Source: JBFMHD01 sp040752395 [NCBI: Candidatus Hydrogenedentota bacterium]
GTDB lineage: Bacteria; JBFMHD01
Length of the DNA stretch: 25,186 nucleotides
Assembly (NCBI GenBank): GCA_040752395.1
Contig: JBFMHD010000011.1
Span: 1 to 25,186, forward strand
Direction: 5' to 3'
Of this stretch, positions 1 to 7,704 are shown piece after piece. The position numbers and the translations under genes were made by a program. Each line of letters starts with the position of its first letter. The stretch's first letter is position 1. The notes beneath the pieces were generated by a model. The model worked only from the letters and a program-made list of their open reading frames with translations, was not told where the DNA came from and did not search any database.

Positions 1-36
1 TATCAAGTCTTCACTCATTATTTCCGTAATCTTCAT
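1..36 (-). CDS. ptsN: PtsN-like PTS IIA protein, N-terminal 12 codons only (partial)
   Basis: The coding strand reads ATG at 36 and gives MKITEIMSEDLI before the window ends. A strong Shine-Dalgarno AGAGGAGG precedes the start by about seven bases. Fructose/nitrogen PTS IIA proteins (PtsN family) typically begin with a similar peptide (M-K-x-S-E-I-L-x-x-E-x-I). In many bacteria the order rpoN, hpf, ptsN is conserved, and this gene follows hpf on the same strand. The family carries a phosphorylatable histidine and signals carbon/nitrogen status, but that region lies outside the window. The call rests on twelve residues plus context. Confidence 0.6.
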   Translation of the reverse strand, partial: MKITEIMSEDLI

Positions 37-43
37 AAAGAAT

Positions 44-188
44 CCTCCTCTGAAAAACATTGTAATTATAATGATATCAAGTAGAAGCAAGAAGCAAGAT
101 AACGGAAGAAGTGAGAAGTATCAGGAGAGGCTACAGGCTACGGACTACAGCTGGCTGGAGCCAAAAGCCCGGAGTCTGAAGGCTGGAG
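44..188 (-). repeat. Word-repeat leader unit in the hpf-ptsN spacer
   Basis: The spacer starts on the plus strand with CCTCCTCTGAAAAAC (44-58), whose complement supplies the ptsN ribosome binding site. It continues with an AT-rich piece (TTGTAATTATAATGATATCAA), then a GAAGCAAGAAGCAAGATAAC purine-rich word, a GGCTACAGGCTACGGACTAC word, the palindromic AGCTGGCTGGAGCC piece, and GCCCGGAGTCTGAAGG. The same blocks in the same order recur in the spacers upstream of rpoC and rplK and, in shorter form, elsewhere. No gene is visible in it. Confidence 0.85.
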
Positions 189-743
189 TCAGTCAGCTTC
201 AATCAATCCAAAATTACCATCTCCCCTTTTATACATAACACTCATACCTTCTGTCTGTGCGTTGATAAATACGAGAAATTGCTGATTAGAATTCTGTAAT
301 TCAATCATAGCGTCTTCAGGAAACATCGGTTTCAATGAATAATTATTATTTTTAATTATTCTTGTAGATTTAGATTCATCTTCTTCTTTAATATCTATTT
401 CTCTTATTGGTTCTATTCTTTCTTCTTCTCCACGATGTTTAATCTTTTTTACCCTTTTATCTTTCATTTTTTCATTTTCTTTTTTCAATTTGTTTTCGAT
501 TATATCTACAAGTAAATCGATAGCCGAATACATACCGTCTGTTGAAATTTCTTTACAATAAATTTTAGTTATTCTGGTTTTTAAATGTGCTTCAGCAATA
601 TTAGACTGTTTTATTCTGCTCAGAGTTATAGTAGTATTAATTATCTGGGGTATGAATCTATCGAGTCTTGCAAACTTTTTTTCAATATAATTAGTTAATG
701 ATTTTGTAACCCGTAGATTTCTGCCTGTAATTTTAATATTCAT
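189..743 (-). CDS. hpf: Ribosome hibernation promoting factor, long form
   Basis: The 184-residue protein has the S30AE (HPF/YfiA) fold at residues 1-95, opening with MNIKITGRNLRVT and the helix segment YIEKKFARLDRF. A charged linker rich in E, K and D follows at about 96-128. The C-terminal dimerisation domain runs from about 137 to 184 and includes KPMFPEDAMIEL, FLVFINAQTEG and YKRGDGNFGLIE. That two-domain layout defines long HPF, which pairs 70S ribosomes into inactive 100S dimers in resting cells. The start ATG at 743 has AGAGGAG nine bases upstream; an out-of-frame ATG four bases earlier is ignored. It lies between rpoN and the ptsN start, the classical rpoN neighbourhood. The stop TGA runs into the word-repeat spacer. 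Confidence 0.95.
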   Translation of the reverse strand: MNIKITGRNLRVTKSLTNYIEKKFARLDRFIPQIINTTITLSRIKQSNIAEAHLKTRITKIYCKEISTDGMYSAIDLLVDIIENKLKKENEKMKDKRVKKIKHRGEEERIEPIREIDIKEEDESKSTRIIKNNNYSLKPMFPEDAMIELQNSNQQFLVFINAQTEGMSVMYKRGDGNFGLIEAD

Positions 744-750
744 GCATGAT

Positions 751-879
751 CACTCCTCTGAAAGCAAGAAGCAAGATAACGGAAGAAGTGAGAGGTATCA
801 GGACAGGCTACAGGCTACGTACTACAGCCGGCTGGAGCAAAAAGCCCGGAGCCTGAAGCCCGAAGAGGCCGTGGTCTGC
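751..879 (-). repeat. Word-repeat leader unit in the rpoN-hpf spacer
   Basis: On the plus strand the spacer reads CTCCTCTGAAAGCAAGAAGC, then the ATAACGGAAGAAGTGAG word, TATCAGGACAGG, the GGCTACAGGCTACG word, the palindrome CAGCCGGCTG, and AAGCCCGGAGCCTGAAGCCC. It is a shortened copy: the AT-rich TTGTAACTCTAATAAT block seen in other copies is missing, so the Shine-Dalgarno end joins the AAGCAAGAAGC word directly. The proximal end provides the hpf ribosome binding site. No promoter of the sigma-54 GG/GC type was recognised. Confidence 0.85.
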
Positions 880-2298
880 CTACTCATATACTTTACGTTT
901 ATGTGATGGTAGAATTTGTAGTTGTTCTCTATATTTTGTTACTGTGCGCCGCGCAAGATTAAATCCGTGTCGTTTTAAAATATTGACAATCTTCTGGTCT
1001 GAGAACGGATGTTTTACGCTTTCTCTTGCAATAATATCTTTTATCACAGCCTTTATAGATTTTGATGATGCATCAATACCTTCATCTGTATGGATACTGG
1101 ATGAAAAAAAATATTTTAATAAAAAAACACCTTTTGTGGTCTGTACATACTTATTTGCAGTAACTCTGGAAACAGTTGATGGGTGCATTTCTATATCTTC
1201 AGCTATCTGTCTTAAAGTCAATGGTTTTAATGCCCTAACACCATCTACTAAAAAATCCTTTTGCATTTTAAAAATACTCTCAGTGACTTTATAAATAGTA
1301 GTATTTCTCTGGTGAATAGTTTTTATAAGCCATAAAGAACGCCCAAGTTTTTCTTTAAGATAACCTTTTAATTCTTTTGAGATATTTTTTGATTTCAGCA
1401 TATTAACATATTTATTGTTTATATTTAAATTAGGAATCCACTCACTATTAACCATTACCATAAGTTCTCCATCAAGGATCTGAACACTCACATCTGGGAT
1501 AACGTAAGTAATTTCCTGTGATAGAAATTGTCTTCCCGGTCTTGGCTCAAGTTTCGAGATCTTATTTATAGCTTCTTTAAGAGCATCCATTCGTATTTTT
1601 AACGCTGTAGCTATCCGAGGCAGCCTGTTTTTTTCGAGGTCTGAGAGGTGATTTTCAACTATCCGGTATGCCCAGGAATCAACCTCACCTATATTTTTCA
1701 ATTGTATCAATAAACACTCTCGCAAATTAGAAGCTCCAACACCTACGGGCTCAAATGTTTTAATCAATTCATGTATCTCGATAAGTTTTTCTATCTTAAC
1801 GCCTATGCTCTTTGCAAGAGGTTCGTAATCACCTCTGAAATAACCGTCATCATCAATAGCACTAATTATAGCCTCACCTGCTTTAAATTCTACCGGGTCA
1901 TCTGTTGCTATTCTTAACTGCCACATTAAATGTTCGGATAAACTTTCACTTTTTGTTAAAGCCTGCTCGAAAAATACTATGTCTTTGTCCTCTCTTTCAC
2001 TGCGAACGTATGTATCATTCCAGCCTGATGATTCAAAAATTCTCTCCCATTCTTGTTCAGGGTCACCAACCTCAGTTGCTATCTCATCCTGTTTTTTATC
2101 AGTTACGATTCTGTCTTCTTCAATAATTTCATCATCTATAACCGGGTTTTCTTCTAATTCGTCTTTTAGATAGTCCATCAGCTCCATAGAAGTCATCTGC
2201 AATATTTTTAAAGCCTGATGCATCAATGGTGTTATTACAAGCTGTTGCCTGAGATCAAGCCTCTGAATATTATCTAATTTTTGCATGCTTTTAGGCAT
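880..2298 (-). CDS. rpoN: RNA polymerase sigma-54 factor (RpoN)
   Basis: The 472-residue protein matches sigma-54 over its whole length. Region I is glutamine/leucine rich (QRLDLRQQLVITPLMHQALK, about 12-31), followed by ELEENPVIDDE and an acidic region II. The core-binding domain follows, with the FEPVGVGASNLRECL segment. The helix-turn-helix segment LRQIAEDIEMHPSTVSRV lies near residue 370, and the RpoN box ARRTVTKYRE lies at 449-458, so both -12 and -24 recognition elements are intact. Sigma-54 directs polymerase to promoters opened by AAA+ activators; no activator is present here. The gene starts 21 bases after the rpoC stop with GAGG as ribosome binding site, so it is probably co-transcribed with core polymerase genes. 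An in-frame ATG at codon 5 is an alternative start. Confidence 0.97.
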   Translation of the reverse strand: MPKSMQKLDNIQRLDLRQQLVITPLMHQALKILQMTSMELMDYLKDELEENPVIDDEIIEEDRIVTDKKQDEIATEVGDPEQEWERIFESSGWNDTYVRSEREDKDIVFFEQALTKSESLSEHLMWQLRIATDDPVEFKAGEAIISAIDDDGYFRGDYEPLAKSIGVKIEKLIEIHELIKTFEPVGVGASNLRECLLIQLKNIGEVDSWAYRIVENHLSDLEKNRLPRIATALKIRMDALKEAINKISKLEPRPGRQFLSQEITYVIPDVSVQILDGELMVMVNSEWIPNLNINNKYVNMLKSKNISKELKGYLKEKLGRSLWLIKTIHQRNTTIYKVTESIFKMQKDFLVDGVRALKPLTLRQIAEDIEMHPSTVSRVTANKYVQTTKGVFLLKYFFSSSIHTDEGIDASSKSIKAVIKDIIARESVKHPFSDQKIVNILKRHGFNLARRTVTKYREQLQILPSHKRKVYE

Positions 2299-2319
2299 AT
2301 ATACCTCAAATCAAGGTAC

Positions 2320-5300
2320 TTATTCAACTTTTACGGTTTTTGCTTCAGCTTTCTTTTCTTCTTCTTTTTTCTTTTCTTCTAAAATTTTCTCCACTTCTTC
2401 TTTTCCCTCAAATTCAAAATCCACATCTCTGTATCCTCTAAACCCTGTACCGGCAGGTATAAGATGTCCTATGATAACGTTTTCTTTTAAGCCAAAAAGC
2501 TCATCTTTTTTACCTTTAATAGCGGCCTCGGTTAAAGCCCAGGGTGTTTCCTGAAAACTGGCAGCACTTATAAAAGATTCAGAATGTTTGCTAACATTTG
2601 TTATGCCTTTTAATAAAATCTCATATTTTGCCGGCTTTGCTTTTTTCTCTTTCTTTACTCGTTCATTCTCCTGTTTCAATACATAGCTATCCACTTCCTC
2701 TCCTTCAATAAATCTTGTATTTCCGGGATCAGTAATCCTTACTTTTCTCATCATCTGTTTAACAATAACCTCAATATGTTTATCATTAATATAAACACCT
2801 TGTTGTTTATAAACATCCTGAATTTCTTTTACGATGTATCTCTGTACAGCCATTTCACCCTGTACTTTTAACATAGTATGTAAATCTATTGGGCCATCAG
2901 TGAGTGGGTCGCCTGCTTCGACATAATCACCTTCATTAACAATCAATTGTTTCTCCATTGGAATTTTATATTCTCTGGTCTCATCAATTTCCTTGTTAAC
3001 AATTTTTATAGTTCGTTTGAGGCTAAAATCATCTGGTACTTCTACCTCACCTTCTATCTCAGTTACGATAGCTGGGTCAGTTTTTGGTTTTCTAACCTCA
3101 AAGAGCTCTTCAACTCGTGGTAACCCTGTTACTATATCCTGGGTTATGCCTCTCTGCCTGCCTGCGCCCTCTCCTCTGCGGCCAAATTTAAAAAAGTCAG
3201 AGAACTGTTTTGTTAATAATTCGTTCTCTTCGACCCTTAATTTTTCTTTAGCTGTATTGATTAGTTTATGTTCGATAGTTTCGATTTCATCAAGTTTTGA
3301 TATATTGGGAACATTATACTCGGAGTATTCAAAATCATATTTATGTTTTTTAATTGAATCCTTATCCTCAACTCTTTTTATATCAAGTTCCTGAAGTCTA
3401 TTTTCTAAATCTTTATGTATTTTTTCATAATCTTTGAAAGTTGTAGGATTCATAACATTTGTCTTTGAGATAAGCTTTATAATGCTCTTTTTAATTTTTG
3501 AAACCTTTTTTATGGTACCGGTTGTTGTTCCTGTATATCTTAGATATGGTAATGGGTACTTCTCCATATCTTCAACAATCCGAAGAATAGTTATTCTGTT
3601 ATCACCGCTCTTTGTTTTATAGGTTCTTATAAAATATGCTCTTCCCTTAATATCAGAGACCACGTTCTCACTGAGTTTTGTTCCGAGATCAACCTCTTCA
3701 CCGTCTTTTATCTTTACTTCTCCTCGTAATAGAAAGTCTTTACCCTTCCAGACAATAATCGTTCCCTGCTCAGTTTCTCTGCCTTGCTGCACTTCGGGTC
3801 GAATAACACTGTATTCGTTGTGTTCTTTCTGAAGTTGAACATTATATACTTCAATCATTCCATTTATTTTGGTGAAGATAGGTTTATAATTTGGATTTTC
3901 TCCAATAATTTGACTAATCTTAACATCGTTCCCTATCTTTATTCTTAATTCTGAGCCTATAAACATCATCGCTTCCACAAGTCTCTGTCTCTGAATAATA
4001 CCCGAGATCGGTTCCTCACTCTCACTTATTAAAAGAATAACTCTTTTATCTTCTTTTTCTTCTATCTCAACTTTTGAACAAAAATTCGTTTTGAAGTCTC
4101 TGTAAGCTATAGTACTACCTTTATCGATCTCTTTACCAATCTCAATATTTTTCTCAAAGGTAATCGGTATTCTAAAAGCATAGTTCTGTCCTTTTGATTG
4201 TATCAGTACAGTATCGAGATGGAACTGAGCTACTTTTCCATTATAGGGAGATATGTAATCTATCCTCACAACGGGTTTATCAATGTCAACTCTATCTCCA
4301 TTTTTAACAAGTATCTTCACTTTCATATTACTATCAAGTCCTTGTTCATAGGTTCTTCCTTTTGAAGTCAAAAAATTTATCTGTTTATTATCAATAGTAA
4401 TTCTACCAATTCTTTTACCGAGTATATAATCTTCTCCTACAACCGGTTCGCTACCATCCTTTTGTTTTTTTGTTACTGGCATTTTAGTAATTCTTCCATT
4501 AAACAAGGCTCTGACAAAATTATCTTCAACACTTGCCACACCGCCGACGTGAAACGTACGCAAAGTTAATTGTGTACCCGGCTCGCCTATGGATTGGGCT
4601 GCTATAATTCCTACAGCTTCACCTGCTTCAATCATTCTACCCGTACCTAAATCTCTACCATAACATTTTGAACATATACCTCTTGGTGATTCACAGGTTA
4701 AGACAGACCTGGTTTTAATCTCTTCTACGCCAGCATTACTTATTTTTAGGGTTTTTTCCTCATCTATCAATTCACCTGCTTTAACTATCACTTCATTTGT
4801 TATTATATCAATCACATCTTCAAGCGCAACCCTGCCCGCTATCTTATCAAAAAAAGACTCATCTTCAGTTTTTAAATCTCTGATAGATATTGTTAATCCT
4901 TTGAGTGTTCCACAATCTTCTTCTATTACAATAATATCTTGAGCGACGTCTACAAGTCTTCTTGTAAGATAGCCGGCATTTGCTGTTTTTAATGCGGTAT
5001 CGGTTAATCCTTTTCTTGAGCCACTTGTTGATTGATAAAACTCATAGACAGATAAGCCTTCACGAAAATTTGAGATAATCGGGATCTCTTTTACCTTACC
5101 ACTCGGATCAGCCATCAATCCTCTCATCCCTGCAAGCTGTTTTATCTGATCCTTACCACCTCGCGCGCCTGAGATAGCCATAATATAGATGGGATTAAAC
5201 CCGCTATAGGAAATCTCCATTTCATCTAACATGAGTCTTGAGACCTCTTTAGTAGTATGTTCCCAGATGTTTACAAGCTTGTCATATCGTTCACCATCAC

Positions 5301-7242
5301 TTATTATCCCCTTTTTATATTGCTCATTGACTTTGAAAACCTCATCATTGGCTCTCCTGATTAAATCGTTCTTTAATTTTGGTACTAACATATCAGTTAC
5401 ACCAAGAGATATCCCTGATTTTGTTGAATAATAAAACCCTAAATCCTTTATCGCATCAGCAACCTTCACCGTCTCATCAGCGCCATATTCCAGAAATATG
5501 TCATAAATAAGTTTATTTAAATCTGCTTTCCCAAATAATTTATTTTGAAAGCTATATCCTTGCGGTAAAATATTATTGAACACTATACGACCAACAGTAG
5601 TCTTTATTAATTTACCATCCAGTTTTACTGAGATAGGAGCATGGATTGAAATTATATCTTCGTCTAATGCTCTTAATGCTTCATTCTTACTTGCAAAAAT
5701 TTTGTTAGTGCCTTTACTGCCTGTTTTTTCTTTGGTAAGATAATATATCCCAAGCACAATATCCTGGGTTGGTCCGATTATTGGTTTTCCATTGGCTGGA
5801 GATAAAATGTTGTGTCTCGATAACATCAGGAGTTCTGCTTCCATTATGGCTTCTTTAGATAAGGGAACATGAACAGCCATCTGGTCACCATCAAAATCAG
5901 CATTAAAAGCGACACAAACTAAAGGATGTAATCGTATAGCTTTACCTTCAATTAAAATCGGTTGAAATGATTGGATACCCAGTCTGTGAAGCGTAGGGGC
6001 TCTGTTTAAAAGTACCGGATGCTCTTTAATCACCTCATCAAGCGCATCCCACACCTCATCCTTCTCCTGGTCAATATATCTTTTAGCACTTTTTATATTA
6101 CTCACTATGTCTTTTGCAACCAGTCTATGCATAACAAAAGGTGTGAATAATTCAAGTGCCATCTTTTTAGGTAACCCACACGCAGAAAGCGGTAATTCGG
6201 GTCCAACAACTATAACAGATCGGCCTGAATAATCCACACGTTTACCCAGAAGGTTCTGCCTGAATCTACCCTGTTTACCTCTTAACATATCAGTTAATGA
6301 TTTTAACGGCCTGTTAGCTGAACCAAGAACTTTCCTGCCTCTCCGACCATTGTCAAACAATGCATCAACTGCTTCCTGTAACATTCTCATCTCATTTCTT
6401 ATAATTATTTTCGGGGCCTTTAATTCCTTTAGCCGTTTTAATCTATTATTTCTGTTTATCACTCTTCGATACAAATCATTCAGATCAGACGTGGCAAATC
6501 TACCACCATCAAGCTGTACCATAGGCCTTAAATCAGGTGGTATCACAGGAATAACATCAAGTACCATCCATTCGGGTTTATTCCCACTTTCAAGAAAAGC
6601 CTTTATAAGTGCAAGTCTTTTAGAAAGCGACGGTGCTTTTTGTTTAGAGGAGCTCTTTTCAATTTCATCTAAAAGTTCCTTCTTTTCTTTTTCTAAATCA
6701 ATCTTTTTTAAAACCTCTTTAATACCCTCAGCACCGATACCAACAACAATATTATCACCCCATTCATTCTTCTTTTCTTCGTATTCCTCTATTGAAATCA
6801 AAGATTTAACAGGTTTATCCGTAATTTGAGACTCAATAACAATATATTTTTCAAAATATACAACACGTTCAAGTTCTTTAGCAGGTATGTCAAGTAGTAT
6901 GCCTATTCTTGATGTTGTACCTTTGAGATACCATATATGCGTAACCGGGGCGACAAGTTTAATATGTCCCATCCTTTCCCTTCGCACTTTGGAATGTGTT
7001 ACCTCTACTCCGCAACGTTCACATCTTACACCTCTATATCTTATAGTTTTAAGACTGCCGCAGGAACATTCCCAGTCTTTTATACACCCGAAAATCTTTT
7101 CACAAAATAATCCGTCCCTTTCAGGTTTAAGTGTTCTGTAATTAATTGTTTCTGGTTTTTTAACCTCGCCATTAGACCAGGTAATAATCTTTTCTGGCGA
7201 GGCAAGTTTTATACTGATAGCCGCTACATTTCTTGGCTCCAT
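2320..7242 (-). CDS. rpoC: DNA-directed RNA polymerase subunit beta-prime with large trigger-loop insertion
   Basis: The start chosen is ATG at 7242 ([13 protein letters not shown]), preceded by AGAGGAGG, giving 1640 residues; an upstream in-frame extension into the repeat is unlikely. Seen in order: the zinc ribbon with Cys59, 61, 74 and 77; lid/rudder and clamp segments; [20 protein letters not shown]; the catalytic NADFDGD motif at 447-453; the second zinc site Cys777, 850, 857 and 860; and the bridge helix/trigger-loop start [19 protein letters not shown]. The trigger loop resumes only at 1366 ([17 protein letters not shown]), so about 465 residues are inserted. The C-terminus ends in a lysine/glutamate-rich tail. 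The subunit holds the active-site Mg of RNA polymerase. It lies 216 bases after a pseudogene that separates it from rpoB, and directly precedes rpoN. Confidence 0.98.
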   Translation of the reverse strand: MEPRNVAAISIKLASPEKIITWSNGEVKKPETINYRTLKPERDGLFCEKIFGCIKDWECSCGSLKTIRYRGVRCERCGVEVTHSKVRRERMGHIKLVAPVTHIWYLKGTTSRIGILLDIPAKELERVVYFEKYIVIESQITDKPVKSLISIEEYEEKKNEWGDNIVVGIGAEGIKEVLKKIDLEKEKKELLDEIEKSSSKQKAPSLSKRLALIKAFLESGNKPEWMVLDVIPVIPPDLRPMVQLDGGRFATSDLNDLYRRVINRNNRLKRLKELKAPKIIIRNEMRMLQEAVDALFDNGRRGRKVLGSANRPLKSLTDMLRGKQGRFRQNLLGKRVDYSGRSVIVVGPELPLSACGLPKKMALELFTPFVMHRLVAKDIVSNIKSAKRYIDQEKDEVWDALDEVIKEHPVLLNRAPTLHRLGIQSFQPILIEGKAIRLHPLVCVAFNADFDGDQMAVHVPLSKEAIMEAELLMLSRHNILSPANGKPIIGPTQDIVLGIYYLTKEKTGSKGTNKIFASKNEALRALDEDIISIHAPISVKLDGKLIKTTVGRIVFNNILPQGYSFQNKLFGKADLNKLIYDIFLEYGADETVKVADAIKDLGFYYSTKSGISLGVTDMLVPKLKNDLIRRANDEVFKVNEQYKKGIISDGERYDKLVNIWEHTTKEVSRLMLDEMEISYSGFNPIYIMAISGARGGKDQIKQLAGMRGLMADPSGKVKEIPIISNFREGLSVYEFYQSTSGSRKGLTDTALKTANAGYLTRRLVDVAQDIIVIEEDCGTLKGLTISIRDLKTEDESFFDKIAGRVALEDVIDIITNEVIVKAGELIDEEKTLKISNAGVEEIKTRSVLTCESPRGICSKCYGRDLGTGRMIEAGEAVGIIAAQSIGEPGTQLTLRTFHVGGVASVEDNFVRALFNGRITKMPVTKKQKDGSEPVVGEDYILGKRIGRITIDNKQINFLTSKGRTYEQGLDSNMKVKILVKNGDRVDIDKPVVRIDYISPYNGKVAQFHLDTVLIQSKGQNYAFRIPITFEKNIEIGKEIDKGSTIAYRDFKTNFCSKVEIEEKEDKRVILLISESEEPISGIIQRQRLVEAMMFIGSELRIKIGNDVKISQIIGENPNYKPIFTKINGMIEVYNVQLQKEHNEYSVIRPEVQQGRETEQGTIIVWKGKDFLLRGEVKIKDGEEVDLGTKLSENVVSDIKGRAYFIRTYKTKSGDNRITILRIVEDMEKYPLPYLRYTGTTTGTIKKVSKIKKSIIKLISKTNVMNPTTFKDYEKIHKDLENRLQELDIKRVEDKDSIKKHKYDFEYSEYNVPNISKLDEIETIEHKLINTAKEKLRVEENELLTKQFSDFFKFGRRGEGAGRQRGITQDIVTGLPRVEELFEVRKPKTDPAIVTEIEGEVEVPDDFSLKRTIKIVNKEIDETREYKIPMEKQLIVNEGDYVEAGDPLTDGPIDLHTMLKVQGEMAVQRYIVKEIQDVYKQQGVYINDKHIEVIVKQMMRKVRITDPGNTRFIEGEEVDSYVLKQENERVKKEKKAKPAKYEILLKGITNVSKHSESFISAASFQETPWALTEAAIKGKKDELFGLKENVIIGHLIPAGTGFRGYRDVDFEFEGKEEVEKILEEKKKEEEKKAEAKTVKVE

Positions 7243-7248
7243 TTTTAA

Positions 7249-7458
7249 ACCTCCTCTGAAAAACTTTGTAACTATAATAATATCAAGTAGAAGCAAGAAG
7301 CAAGATAACGGAAGAAGTGAGAGGTATCAGGACGGGCTACAGGCTACGGAGTACAGCCGGCTGGAGCCAAAAGCCCGGAGCCTGCTGAAAAGTCTTGAGT
7401 CTTGAGTCTTGAGTCCTGTTTTGACTCACGACTTGCGACTTGTGACTCACGACTCTTT
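7249..7458 (-). repeat. Word-repeat leader unit in front of rpoC, with hairpin
   Basis: This spacer carries the full block series: CCTCCTCTGAAAAAC; TTTGTAACTATAATAATATC; the AGAAGCAAGAAGCAAG word; the GGCTACAGGCTACGG word; CAGCCGGCTG; AAGCCCGGAGCCTG; and then a tandem CTTGAGT word. The last word forms an inverted repeat at 7405-7433: AGTCTTGAGTC, loop CTGTTTT, GACTCACGACT, with 10 of 11 pairs matching. The far end runs into TATCATCTTTAGTTTTTCAT, which is shared with the spacers on both sides of rplL and here encodes the last residues of the nucleotidyltransferase remnant. Confidence 0.85.
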
Positions 7459-7698
7459 TTATATCATCTTTAGTTTTTCATGCTTTGTGTAGAGCGCAAA
7501 AACCCAAAAACGCAATAACCCAATAACCCAAGAACCCAAATCTACTTCCTCTTTTATAGCCATAGAAATTTTACCATAATATCTAAAAAACTCTCTATCC
7601 TCAAGACATGAACCAAATAAAAGCACCTTTTTTGTACCAAATTCTTTACTAGTCTCTATAATCTTAGCCAATTCATTTTCAAAAGTTTTCTTATTCAT
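7459..7698 (-). pseudogene. Internally deleted nucleotidyltransferase-domain remnant
   Basis: A 79-codon frame starts six bases after the rpoB stop. Its N-terminus (MNKKTFENELAKIIE, then KVLLFGSCLED) resembles the start of minimal nucleotidyltransferase-domain proteins, which have a GS motif followed by a D-x-D metal site. Here the frame passes straight from LFGSCLED to REFFRYYGKISMAIKEEVDL, which looks like the region normally downstream of the D-x-D strand. The metal-binding aspartates are therefore missing, apparently through an in-frame deletion. The last 25 residues or so (GSWVIGLLRFWVFALY onward) are encoded by AATAACCC-type word repeats and the TATCATCTTTAG block. It interrupts the usual tight rpoB-rpoC junction. 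Family assignment is by recognition only; it is probably non-functional. Confidence 0.55.
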
Positions 7699-7704
7699 TA
7701 TTCA

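Noticed and set aside
944-1294. Plus-strand open frames inside rpoN, rpoC, rpoB, rplA and other genes
   Set aside because: Each lies antisense to a well-supported gene with intact motifs; composition and lack of ribosome binding sites mark them as shadows.
7243-7296. Upstream extension of rpoC by 18 codons
   Set aside because: The extension is encoded by the leader repeat, and the internal ATG at 7242 has a strong AGAGGAGG and the conserved protein start.
7381-7450. Tandem CTTGAGT and similar words as a CRISPR array
   Set aside because: Repeat units are short, imperfect and adjacent, with no unique spacers of regular length and no cas genes.
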